Source: Planctomycetota bacterium (lineage in GTDB: Bacteria > Planctomycetota > Phycisphaerae > Phycisphaerales > UBA1924). From it: a stretch of 64,000 nucleotides of DNA. The position numbers and the translations under genes were made by a program. Positions 18,008-26,688 of the stretch are shown piece after piece. Each line of letters starts with the position of its first letter. Within the stretch, counting starts at the first letter, position 1. The stretch lies in assembly GCA_018242625.1 (NCBI GenBank), contig JAFEBO010000008.1, positions 682,001 through 746,000 on the forward strand. Reading direction: 5' to 3'. The notes beneath the pieces are model-generated. The model saw only the letters and a list, made by a program, of their open reading frames with translations, had not been told where the DNA came from and did no database searches.

Positions 18008-18928
18008 TTAAATACAAGCCGGTGAAGCCGCCGTCCGGCGATTCCGCCGCAGCCAGCTTGGTCGGCACCCAAACTCCCGCAGGAACGCGTTCGACAGGTG
18101 GGCTTCGCTGCAGAAACCGCACGCGGCGGCGATGCTGATCATGCGGTTGCTGGTATCCAGCACCCCGGACAACGCCCGCCGCAGCCGCAGACGCTCGAGG
18201 TAGCGATGAACGGGCAGGCCGGTGTGCCGCTTGAAGACGCGGCAGAGATGAAAAGGCGACATGTGCACCCCCGCCGCCAGGTCGCTCAGGGTGTACGAGC
18301 GCTCCGGCGCCATTGCCATTGTTCGACGCACCTGCTCCACCGCCTCCTGCTGGTATCTGGCCTGAGCAGGGGAGGGGCGCCGCCTCGGGACGGTCGAGCG
18401 AGCCTGTACATTTGCCTCGATGATTGCCCGGAAGACGCCCAAGACCGTTTCCTCGACCCGCAGGGGCTCGGCAAGATCACCTTGCAGGAGGGTGGCGTTG
18501 AGGGCGTGGATTCGAAGCAGGGGGGTTGTGGGAGAGGGGCCGTGGGCCCATGGAAAACGTGATGTGGGCTCCTGCCGACGGCCAGTTGCATGCGAGAGCA
18601 TTTCGGAGAGGACTTCGGGGCGGATGTCGATCCAGTCGTTCTGCAGCCCTTGAGGAGTGAGGCTTCGTCGCCTGTAGGTCATGCCGACATTCGTGAAAAA
18701 CACCGTGTTCCGGTCGGCGACAAAGGGACTTGAGCCGTCCACCCGCAGCTCGTAGGGGAGCCTGGGTAGGCCGATGGCGGGCCAGCAGTAACCGGTCCGG
18801 TCGTGCCTCCATTCCGGATCGCCCGCGGGTAAATGCAATACGCCAATCCCGACAACGGCCGACTCAAAGAGCGGCTTGGCGCGGTCGGTTGGCGTCATAT
18901 CGGGCCGGCGGGCGTGAACGGAAAGCAT
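18008..18928 (-). CDS. AraC/XylS-family transcriptional regulator
   Basis: 306 residues. The C-terminal hundred residues contain the two helix-turn-helix units of the family: LSDLAAGVHMSPFHLCRVFK and ISIAAACGFCSEAHLSNAF, the second followed by FGCRPSWLRR. The N-terminal region (about 1-190) is presumably the ligand-sensing cupin-like domain but has no motif I can name. The ATG at 18928 is used; a Met at residue 11 is an alternative. The target is unknown; the neighbouring lipoprotein and hut genes are candidates by position only. Confidence 0.85.
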   Translation of the reverse strand: MLSVHARRPDMTPTDRAKPLFESAVVGIGVLHLPAGDPEWRHDRTGYCWPAIGLPRLPYELRVDGSSPFVADRNTVFFTNVGMTYRRRSLTPQGLQNDWIDIRPEVLSEMLSHATGRRQEPTSRFPWAHGPSPTTPLLRIHALNATLLQGDLAEPLRVEETVLGVFRAIIEANVQARSTVPRRRPSPAQARYQQEAVEQVRRTMAMAPERSYTLSDLAAGVHMSPFHLCRVFKRHTGLPVHRYLERLRLRRALSGVLDTSNRMISIAAACGFCSEAHLSNAFLREFGCRPSWLRRNRRTAASPACI

Positions 18929-19030
18929 CCGGCTTCTTTATCCGCAATGGGAGCCGCCCGGATTCGAATTCTCCCCCGCTTGCACCCTGGTTTCGGATAA
19001 ACAGACGCAAATAGACAAGCCGATGCAAGG

Positions 19031-19540
19031 CTAACTCAGCCGTAAGCCCAGATACAGGGTTTCGGGCTTGGGGTCATCGTTGTAGCGGGGAATTTCGACA
19101 AACCCGAGCGTCCGATACAAGCGACAGGCGGCGTCCAGTTCGGGCTCTGTGTCGAGCTTCATCAGGGTGTAACCCCCCCGCTTCGCGAAACGGATGAGTT
19201 CTTCGCACAAAAGCCGTCCAACCCCCCTGCCGCGGGTCTCCGGCTTGGCATAAAGACGTTTCATCTCACAGACCCGCTCGCCGGGTCGGTCGTGCGGAGC
19301 CGGAGAGATGGGCCTCAGCGCGACGCAGCCGACCGGGTGCTCCCCGTCGAACGCGAGGAGGATGCAGCCGGCGGGTGGCGCGTACTTCCCTGGGAGTGAT
19401 TGGAGTTCAGCCTCGAGATTCTGCTGAGCGAAGCTCTCGGCGCACAGGTGCGCGATGCTCTGTGAATACTCACGGAAGAGGTTGGAAGCCATCGCGACCA
19501 ACGGAGAGTGCTCGGCGTGCGTGAGACGAAACTCGGTCAT
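19031..19540 (-). CDS. GNAT-family N-acetyltransferase
   Basis: 169 residues. The acetyl-CoA pyrophosphate loop is seen as TRGRGVGRLLCEELI, preceded by the beta-4 strand EMKRLYAKPE and followed by the usual LYRTLGFVEIP ending. The ATG at 19540 has AAGG about 8 nt upstream; in-frame Met codons at 19555 and 19579 would give slightly longer forms. The acceptor substrate is not predictable. Confidence 0.85.
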   Translation of the reverse strand: MTEFRLTHAEHSPLVAMASNLFREYSQSIAHLCAESFAQQNLEAELQSLPGKYAPPAGCILLAFDGEHPVGCVALRPISPAPHDRPGERVCEMKRLYAKPETRGRGVGRLLCEELIRFAKRGGYTLMKLDTEPELDAACRLYRTLGFVEIPRYNDDPKPETLYLGLRLS

Positions 19541-19934
19541 TCCATTACCTTGCATGTTTGTCGCGGCGACCCGTGTCATAGGGTATCAATGGCCGGCCCT
19601 TCCGCTGTCGAACGCCAGGGCGAACGACATGCTCCGAGGCGGCCGGGTCAGCGAGACGGTGGTGGTGTGAAAACGTCAGGGTTGCGGAGGCAGGTCGGTG
19701 AGGCATGGTGGTAATTCCTCAGGGCGCGATGAGCAAACCCGTGCGTTCCTGCCGCGCATTCGAAAAGCGTCCACCCCAGGCCGTCTTGCATAACGGGGGC
19801 GAGGCTTTGCATCTTTCGGCCGCGGCACTCCCCCACTGCCGGGCCACTGTGAAGTCGATGTTCTTCGATCAAAGGACAACCGCCTGCGCCGGTGCAGGCG
19901 GCTATGAACGTGAGGAATTTGCGGGAGATTCCGC
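19541..19934. other. Intergenic stretch without a recognised gene
   Basis: About 390 bp between the GNAT start and the stop of the large dockerin protein. Short open frames here lack ribosome binding sites and protein-like composition. The only structure seen is the hairpin at 19880-19901. Confidence 0.5.
19880..19901 (-). terminator. Weak terminator candidate after the first modular dockerin gene
   Basis: Stem CCGCCTGC/GCAGGCGG around a 6-nt loop, 33 nt past the stop codon. The following bases (TTGTCCTTT) are only moderately T-rich. The same stem-GGTTG-TTT arrangement follows the paralogous gene at 22764-22795, which supports a shared role. Confidence 0.4.
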
Positions 19935-22625
19935 TTAGGGGCAAATCAGCGTGTTGTACGCGGGCAAGAACGCCTGGAAATCGAGATCGTCGACCACGCG
20001 GTCGAAGTTGAGATCGCTCGGGCAGCCGAAGGGCATCGAGCCGTCGGCGCAGTCGAGGATGTTGTACGCGACGACGAAGATCTGGAAGTCCTGGTCGTCA
20101 ACGACGCCGTCGTTGTTGAGGTCGGCGGGGCAGAAGGCGCGGGGGGTGAAGGCGAAGCGCACGCCGATGGGTCCGTAGGCGAGGCCGCTGGTCGCGTCGG
20201 CGCTGCCGTAGTTGTAGATGGCGGCGCCCGTCGCCGTCAGGTTGACGGTCGTTCCCTCGAAGAGCCCGCTGCCGGAGATCTGTCCCACGCCCCGGACCGT
20301 GACGCAGAGGTCGCCGCCCTGGTAGACATAGCCGCGATCGAAGTTGATATACCAGGCGTTGTCGCTGGGCTGACCGGCGACGCCCGACGCGGGAAACGCG
20401 TTTGCGGGAATGGTGAGCGGGCCGGAGCGAGCGAGAACCTCGTCCATGCCGATGTTTTCGGCGAACGTGTTGCTGATAGATAAGGGCGAACGCTCGGCGG
20501 CGGAGAGAGAGACATCGAAGCGCGGCACGGTGATCTCGGCGTCGGGGAAGGGCGTGGGATCCGTCGCCTGTGAGGTGGCACGGCGGAAGCTCATGCCGGT
20601 GATCGCGGAGCCAACATCGACGCTCCGCAGCTGGCTTGCCGGGATGATGAGTTGGTAGGAGTAATTTGACTGCTGCGCGGCGTACCAATCGGCGAACGAA
20701 ATCCCGGTGGCGAGGTTGTTGGGGCTGATCACCGAGGGGATGTAGCCGAGCTTGACGGCGATGCCTTTGTACGTGCCGCCGAAGAACGAGCCGGCGACGG
20801 CGTCGGGGTTACTGCTGATGAGGATGCGGTTGGTGTTGGTGGTGTTCTGCACGGCGTCGAGCGTGCTGATGATGGTGGATGGACCGGTGTGGCGGATGTC
20901 GATACAGAGCGGGCCGCCCTTGTAGACGAACTGACGCTGGAACTGGGCGACCTTGCCGAAGGTGCCCTTGGTGCCGGGCGGGAGCGTGTTGGCGGCGATG
21001 GCGAGCGGGCCGTCGTGGACGACGACGCGGTCGGCGCCGATGTTGTTGGCGAAGGTGTTGCTCATGGAACCGGGGGAGACGGTCGCGCTGCTCAGAGCGA
21101 TCTCGAAGTCGAGCGCGGACGTGTCCGCGTCGGGAGCGGCGGCCAGTGCGGCGGCCAGCTGGCGGAGCCAGAGCGAGTCGATCACGCTGCCGACGGGGAT
21201 GTAGCGGAGTTCGTCGGCGGAGATGACCCACTGCAGGCGGTTGGACAGGCCGGCGGGGAAGCCGCCGGGCGCGGGGGCGAGTTGGTTCAGCGGGGACGAG
21301 GTGCCGGCGTCGACGCTGTAGCGGGTGATCAAGAAGAGTTTGGGGTACGGAGGATTGGTCGTCGTTGCATTAAAGCCGAGGCCAGAGCGGGACTCGAAAG
21401 CGGAACCCCATCCCAGGACCGGGGCACCGGAGGCTTCGAAGAGCGTTGATGCTCCGCCCACGCGACCGGATTGACGCTCAACGCAGTACACCGGTCCGCC
21501 GCGGTAGGAATAGGGCGCCGAGAAGGGCAACTCCAACGAGAACGGTGCGACCGGCTGTCCGGCGGAGGGAAGCAGAGCGCCGACGGGAATCGCAAGCGGG
21601 CCCGACCGCACCGTGACCGCGTCTGCGCCAACGTTGTTCGCGAACGTGTCCGAGATCATCCCCGGCGGGTTGTTGGATCGCGAGAGTTGGATGTTGAAGT
21701 CTGTGAACGAGACCGGAGCCGCGGGCCAGGCCGCGGCGGTGTCACGGAACAACCGATGCGATAGGCCGACGAACTCAGAACCCGGACCGATCGTGTCGAA
21801 CTGATCAGCGCCCATCGTGCTCGTCTGCGTGATACCGAAGTTGACCGTGAGGAGATTGACGCCGTTCTCTGCCGAACTCGCGACCATCTGGTCGCCCACC
21901 GTGACCTTGGTCACGCCCTTGGCCAGGTCGGCCGGCGGCGGGGTGAAGGTGAGGCGGAGAACGACGCCCGTGTCGGGGTAGAGCAGGCCGTCCGTCGCGT
22001 CCGCGTCACCCCCATTACCGATGTCCCGAATCTCTCCCGGGAGAGGGAAAATGTCAGCGAAGTTCGTGCCCAATGCGTCGGCGTTTTGCACCCTGAAGAG
22101 GACGACCAGCGGCCCGCCTCTGTAGACATAGCCGGTGGAGAATGGGATCACCGGTCCGAACGCCTTGGGAACGGTGCCAGCTGGTCCTCCCGGGTACGCA
22201 CCGGCCGCGAGTTGCAGCGGCCCGGAGCGCACCAGTACGGGCAGGGCGATGTTGTCCTCGAATGTCGCGGTCGCGGTGGCCGGAGTGCGGTTTGACGAGC
22301 CGAGCGAAATATCGAAGCGACCGATGGTCAGCGCTGCCGCGGGCCACGGCGCAAGCAGGGCGCTGTTGCGTCGGATCTGCAAACCGGTGATCACGCTGCC
22401 CGGCGGAATCGAGCCGAGTTGGCTTGGGGCGTAGATGACCTGATAGCTACCTCCGGGGATATCTCCCAGCGGAATCTGGTCGCCAGTGTTTCCAGCCGTG
22501 CTCTCGGCCGCGGGCGGGATCACCGCCGTGCTCTGGGCGTGAGCGATGGCGGCGAGGGCGCCGACGCAGAAGGCGGCGGCGTGGCGCAGCGTGGACCGAC
22601 GCGGGGGCAGAATCGACGTGAGCAT
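19935..22625 (-). CDS. Large secreted four-module protein with dockerin-type C-terminus
   Basis: 896 residues from ATG 22625, which has a purine-rich GGAGAGGAGAGAGG just upstream; the longer open frame is rejected. Residues 1-30 are a signal peptide ending AIAHAQ. Four copies of a module of about 200 residues follow. Each contains, in order, IPPGSVITGL-like, FDISLSS-like, TFANNIGAD, VRSGPLAIPA-like and FVYRGGPLCI-like blocks. The C-terminus carries two dockerin-like loops, DLNNDGVVDDQDF and DLNFDRVVDDLDF, each ending in AY and Cys. I do not recognise the module; it looks all-beta. It is a tandem paralogue of the next gene upstream. Probably exported and calcium-dependent. Confidence 0.8.
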   Translation of the reverse strand: MLTSILPPRRSTLRHAAAFCVGALAAIAHAQSTAVIPPAAESTAGNTGDQIPLGDIPGGSYQVIYAPSQLGSIPPGSVITGLQIRRNSALLAPWPAAALTIGRFDISLGSSNRTPATATATFEDNIALPVLVRSGPLQLAAGAYPGGPAGTVPKAFGPVIPFSTGYVYRGGPLVVLFRVQNADALGTNFADIFPLPGEIRDIGNGGDADATDGLLYPDTGVVLRLTFTPPPADLAKGVTKVTVGDQMVASSAENGVNLLTVNFGITQTSTMGADQFDTIGPGSEFVGLSHRLFRDTAAAWPAAPVSFTDFNIQLSRSNNPPGMISDTFANNVGADAVTVRSGPLAIPVGALLPSAGQPVAPFSLELPFSAPYSYRGGPVYCVERQSGRVGGASTLFEASGAPVLGWGSAFESRSGLGFNATTTNPPYPKLFLITRYSVDAGTSSPLNQLAPAPGGFPAGLSNRLQWVISADELRYIPVGSVIDSLWLRQLAAALAAAPDADTSALDFEIALSSATVSPGSMSNTFANNIGADRVVVHDGPLAIAANTLPPGTKGTFGKVAQFQRQFVYKGGPLCIDIRHTGPSTIISTLDAVQNTTNTNRILISSNPDAVAGSFFGGTYKGIAVKLGYIPSVISPNNLATGISFADWYAAQQSNYSYQLIIPASQLRSVDVGSAITGMSFRRATSQATDPTPFPDAEITVPRFDVSLSAAERSPLSISNTFAENIGMDEVLARSGPLTIPANAFPASGVAGQPSDNAWYINFDRGYVYQGGDLCVTVRGVGQISGSGLFEGTTVNLTATGAAIYNYGSADATSGLAYGPIGVRFAFTPRAFCPADLNNDGVVDDQDFQIFVVAYNILDCADGSMPFGCPSDLNFDRVVDDLDFQAFLPAYNTLICP

Positions 22626-22763
22626 GGCCTCTCTCCTCTCCGGCGGGGGACGCCGCGGGCTGAGATTACCAGCTAGCGGCACCGTTGCCGCGGGAATATG
22701 CCGAAGACGACAGCAAAGAGTGATCAAAGTCCGAGAATCACGTTGCAGGTGGGACCGGGGATC

Positions 22764-22795
22764 AGAAACGCAACCGCCCGCGAGGGCGCGGGCGG
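22764..22795 (-). terminator. Probable intrinsic terminator after the second modular dockerin gene
   Basis: Perfect 9-bp stem CCGCCCGCG/CGCGGGCGG with a 4-nt loop, read on the minus strand, followed by TTGCGTTTCT. It lies 73 nt after the stop at 22868 and about 140 nt before the next gene's start, so the two paralogues are probably transcribed separately. Confidence 0.6.
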
Positions 22796-22867
22796 CTGAG
22801 GGTGGCGATTTGCGTTCTTTGGAGCGTGGTGCTTGGAAGGCTCCGCCTCCGGTTGCGTGCGGAACTC

Positions 22868-25540
22868 CTATGGGCAGAGCAGCGCGTCGTAGGCGATCAC
22901 GAAGATCTGGAAATCGGAGTCGTCCACCACGCCGTCAAAGTTGAGATCGGCGATGCAGCCTCGGGGCATGGCGAGCGCGTCGCAGTCGAGCGTGTCGTAG
23001 GCCGGGACGAAGATTTGAAAGTCTTCGTCGTTGACGACGCCGTCTTTGTTGAGATCGGCGATGCAGCGCGAGGGCGGGGTGTAGGCGAAGCGGATGATGG
23101 GCGGGGCCGCGAGCGGTCCGAGCACGGCGGCGTCGGCGTTGGTGTCATCCTTTCGCATGGTTGCGAGCAGGCTGCTGTTTGTTGCGGCGACGTCGAAGCC
23201 TGTGATGGCGTTGAGCGGCGACTCGCTGCGGATGGTGACGCACAGGTCGCCGCCGCGGTAGAAGAAGGCCTGGGGGAAGTCGATGTAGAAGTCGAACTCG
23301 TCGGCGTCGTTGGTGGGCAGGATGGGGCTGTCCTTGAAGACGCCGGCGGGGAGCGTGAGCGGGCCGGTGCGAGCGTCGATGCGGTCGGCGCCCTCGTTGT
23401 TCGCGGCGGTGGTGCTCATGGCGTTGGGCGTGTTGGTCGCGGTGCTGAGCGCGACATCAAAGCGGGGCAGCACGGTGTTGGAGGCGGGGTAGGACCCGGC
23501 GGTCTGGGTGACGCGGTTGCGGAAGGACATGCCGGTGATCTTGGCGCCGGGCGGGATGTCGTTGAGCGCCGCGGCGGAGTAGATGATCTGGTTGGTGCGC
23601 TCGCCGTCGAAGATGCGGCGGCCGGTGGTCTCGCCGCCGCTGGTGACGCCGGAGGCGATGTAACCGAGCTTGATGGCGGGGCCTGCGCTGAAGGCGCCTG
23701 AAGGCGACGTGCGATCGGCCATGGTCACGGTCTTAACCGCGGTGGAGTTGAGATCGCCGGTGAAGTTGGGCAGCGAGGCGCCGACGAGGCCGGTGGTGCG
23801 GACGGTGATACAGAGCCCGCCACCCTGGTAGACGAAGCCGCGCTGGAACTCGATCGCGGGTCCATAGGGCTGGGGGCCGCCACCGCTGCTGGGGTAGGAG
23901 TTGGCCTTGACACCCAACGCGCCGTCGCGCACCTGAACCTTGTCGGCACCCTCGTTGGTGGCGAAGGTGTTGCTCATGGTGCTCGGGGTGCGGGCGGCGG
24001 TGCTGAGCCAGACTTCATAGTCGAAGGCGGCGACGTCGCTGTCGGGCCATGACGATCCCGCGCCCGCGGCACGCCGGAGGGCGAACGAATCGATGACGGA
24101 GCCAACGGGGATGTGCCTGAGCTCGTCCTCGTGGATGAGGACCTGATACACCGCGTCGGTCGCGGTCAGGATCTGCGAGGTGAGCGAGTTGGCCTCGGTG
24201 GTGGCGCGATCGTTGGGGACGATGACCGCGGGCTCGGCATCGAAGCGGAAGATCGGAGTCGTTGTGGGAGATGTGAAGGATACGGCGGCGGCGGTTCCGG
24301 TCACCGCGGACTGCGAGAGAGAGGTCCAGGAGCGATCGGTGCGAAGGTCCTCGACCTGGCCGTGGCCGGTGGTGCGGTGGAGCATGAAGAGCGGACCGCC
24401 GCGGTACTCGTAGGGGTTCTGGAACGAGACGACGTAGGAAAAGGGCGCGGGAGGTGTGCCGATGATTCCGCCGTCGACATCGGGGAGCATCGCGAAGGCG
24501 GGAATCTGCAGGGGTCCGTTGTAGACATCGACGGCGTCGGCGCCGACGTTGCTGGCGACATCGGTCATCAATCCACCGACCGGGTGCTGTGATGTGGAGA
24601 GTTGCAGGTACCAGTTGCCAAAGTTCTTGGCAACGGTTGGCCACGCGCTGTCCTCAGGCACGGTGGTCGATTCGTCGTTGCGGAGCGAAAAGCCGGTGAG
24701 GGTGGTGCCGGGTCCGAAAGAGTCGAGTTCGCCCGGAGGAATGATGGTGCCGATGGTGCGCGGGGATTTGTCGAACGGTGTGGAGTAGGTGCCGGTGTCG
24801 CCGTCGGCGGTGGCGAACTCCTCGCCGACGAAGAGCTTGTTGGCGTTCAGGGCGCGAGCGGCGGTATCGCGGACGAAGCCGATGCGGACGACGGGCGTGC
24901 TGTTGATGCCGATGCCGTTGAGCGCGAGCTGGCCGTTGGCGAAGACGAAGCCGACGCCGGGCACCGTATGGGCATCGAGCACGGCGGAGGTGCCGCCGAC
25001 CTGGCCGCTGTGACGGAGGGTGATGACGAGTCCGCCGCCGGTGTAATAGAAGGGAGTGGTGAACGTGAGGGCGGGGCCGAAGGCCTCGGCATTGGGTGCC
25101 GCGGCGGAGGCGGGGAACACACCGGCGAGCGGCGCGAAGAGGCCGTCGCGCACCTTGACGTCGGTGCCCGCGACGACGTTGTTGGCGAACGTGGTGCTCA
25201 GGCCTGATGCGAAGTTGGCGGCCTTGCCGAGGCGGATCTCGTAATCGGCGAAGGAAGCGGCGGCGGCGGGCCACGCCGCCGCGACGGAGGCGTCGAGCCG
25301 GAAGGCGATGGAGGTGATAACGCAGCCGACGGGGATCTGGTCGAGGATGCTGCGATCGAGGATGAGCTGTGAGGTTCCGGCGCCGGTGTTGAACGGCGAG
25401 TTGCTGGAACTGCCGCCGTCGGCGGTGTTGATCCCCGCGTCGGGCGCGACGCCGGTCTCGGCGGTCTGTGCCGCGGCACCTGAGGCGAACACCAGGGAAC
25501 TCAAAAGAGACTTTGCGATGTGATTCCTTCGGAACTTCAT
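22868..25540 (-). CDS. Large secreted four-module protein with dockerin-type C-terminus (paralogue)
   Basis: 890 residues from ATG 25540 (MKFRRNHIAKSLLSS), a signal peptide ending ASGAAAQ; an in-frame ATG 15 bp earlier is possible. Four modules of about 200 residues match those of the neighbouring paralogue one for one; for example the third module of both has RHIPVGSVIDS or RYIPVGSVIDS followed by TMSNTFA/SMSNTFA and FQRGFVYQGG/FQRQFVYKGG. This implies duplication of an already four-module gene. Two dockerin-like loops end the protein: DLNKDGVVNDEDF and DLNFDGVVDDSDF. Function unknown; likely cell-surface or secreted. Confidence 0.8.
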   Translation of the reverse strand: MKFRRNHIAKSLLSSLVFASGAAAQTAETGVAPDAGINTADGGSSSNSPFNTGAGTSQLILDRSILDQIPVGCVITSIAFRLDASVAAAWPAAAASFADYEIRLGKAANFASGLSTTFANNVVAGTDVKVRDGLFAPLAGVFPASAAAPNAEAFGPALTFTTPFYYTGGGLVITLRHSGQVGGTSAVLDAHTVPGVGFVFANGQLALNGIGINSTPVVRIGFVRDTAARALNANKLFVGEEFATADGDTGTYSTPFDKSPRTIGTIIPPGELDSFGPGTTLTGFSLRNDESTTVPEDSAWPTVAKNFGNWYLQLSTSQHPVGGLMTDVASNVGADAVDVYNGPLQIPAFAMLPDVDGGIIGTPPAPFSYVVSFQNPYEYRGGPLFMLHRTTGHGQVEDLRTDRSWTSLSQSAVTGTAAAVSFTSPTTTPIFRFDAEPAVIVPNDRATTEANSLTSQILTATDAVYQVLIHEDELRHIPVGSVIDSFALRRAAGAGSSWPDSDVAAFDYEVWLSTAARTPSTMSNTFATNEGADKVQVRDGALGVKANSYPSSGGGPQPYGPAIEFQRGFVYQGGGLCITVRTTGLVGASLPNFTGDLNSTAVKTVTMADRTSPSGAFSAGPAIKLGYIASGVTSGGETTGRRIFDGERTNQIIYSAAALNDIPPGAKITGMSFRNRVTQTAGSYPASNTVLPRFDVALSTATNTPNAMSTTAANNEGADRIDARTGPLTLPAGVFKDSPILPTNDADEFDFYIDFPQAFFYRGGDLCVTIRSESPLNAITGFDVAATNSSLLATMRKDDTNADAAVLGPLAAPPIIRFAYTPPSRCIADLNKDGVVNDEDFQIFVPAYDTLDCDALAMPRGCIADLNFDGVVDDSDFQIFVIAYDALLCP

Positions 25541-26146
25541 GACTGATACTCGCATTAGAGAGAATTCGCACCGCACGACGGATTCGCCATGACAGTCATG
25601 GAGTCGTCGTGCCGGATTACCACGCGGAGGCGCCGCTCGAATCACGCCAGTTGATACAAACAATTTCGTGTTGCTCCCTCGTTCCCGGGCGTGTATTGCC
25701 CAGCCCGGCCTTCTTTCATGTGGAGCAGCTTCCGGGTCGGCGCGGAGAGCTCCGCGATGTGCCGCATGAGCCCGAACCGGCTCGGAGCGGCTTGTGTATG
25801 TGCGACGCCCTTCGGTTCGCAGAGCGATGCTCTGGCACCCCGGAACAAAGCATCGCAAGATCCGTTCGCCAGACACTCAACCCCGGGCACGTGGGGGTGA
25901 GAATGTGAGGCAGTGGAGGCTTCGCGGGGATCGTCTCGAATGGCGATTGTTTGGTTCGGGCTTGTACGGCAAGTGCGGAGAGGTTCGAATACCCCGGGCG
26001 AGATCGCTCCACGCGGGGTGAATGAGCGAGAAGAATCCCCCAACGGGCGCATTCGGAGAGGCTGTGTCCGTGTTTCCGGGGACACAGGGGAGCTTCCGAG
26101 GAACGTGCACTCGTTTCACAAGGATTGCCAATTCACGGCGGGGTTC
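25541..26146. other. 606-bp intergenic stretch, no gene seen
   Basis: It lies between the start of the second modular dockerin gene and the globin stop. It probably holds the dockerin gene's promoter, but no convincing -35/-10 pair, terminator, tRNA or protein-like frame was found. The short open frames on both strands have compositions typical of GC-rich shadow frames. Confidence 0.5.
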
Positions 26147-26623
26147 TCAGGCTGGAGACGCAGAAGCCGCGATCATCTGTGCCGAAATCAGTTGCAGCGC
26201 CTGCTTCCATTCCCGCAGCGCGTTCTCATCGAGCCCGGAGCCACCGACTTCCCGCATCGAATCCACCAGAAGGTCCACAACAAGACCGTAGTGTTCCGGC
26301 CGCGCCCCATAACCGGCGTGCCGCTGGCCGAGGGCCGCCAACGCCGCCCGATTCTCCGCGGGGTTCTCAAAGTTCCGAACGACGGCGTCCAGCGATGCTG
26401 TTAGTTTTTGGGCCTGGCTCGCCGGATCGCCTCGGAACATCGCTCGAAGATGCGGAGCCGCGGCGAACAGCTTGGCGTAGAAGATGTCCGCGAGCTTCAG
26501 CTCGTGGGTTCGTACACGCTCGTATGTTGCACGCAGGCGTGCCACCAGAGCGGTGTCCAGCGGGACACGCGAAAGCGGGTCCTCAGTGTTTGCGACGGCC
26601 ACCGGATGTCTCTTCACGGGCAT
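26147..26623 (-). CDS. Single-domain bacterial globin
   Basis: 158 residues with the globin pattern of Vitreoscilla haemoglobin and flavohaemoglobins: DIFYAKLF (Tyr49 a likely B10 distal residue), FENPAENRAALAALGQRHAGYG with His102 as the proximal haem ligand, then RPEHYGLVVDLLVDSMREV. There is no reductase domain, so it is a single-domain globin, possibly for oxygen or nitric-oxide binding or sensing. The ATG at 26623 has AGGAG 9 nt upstream; the longer frame overlaps the kinase gene. It lies 65 bp after the kinase stop on the same strand and may be cotranscribed with the sigma-kinase pair. Confidence 0.85.
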   Translation of the reverse strand: MPVKRHPVAVANTEDPLSRVPLDTALVARLRATYERVRTHELKLADIFYAKLFAAAPHLRAMFRGDPASQAQKLTASLDAVVRNFENPAENRAALAALGQRHAGYGARPEHYGLVVDLLVDSMREVGGSGLDENALREWKQALQLISAQMIAASASPA

Positions 26624-26688
26624 GCGTGCGCTCCTGCGTCCCTTCCCATGAACAGACGCGAAATGCACCGGCGATTCGCGCCGGTGAA

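Noticed and set aside
18940..19010. tRNA-like fragment (GGATTCGAATTCT next to CCCCCGC)
   Set aside because: It resembles a T loop, but the flanking bases do not pair as a T stem and no anticodon or acceptor arms are found. It might be a decayed tRNA end or attachment-site scar, but this cannot be supported.
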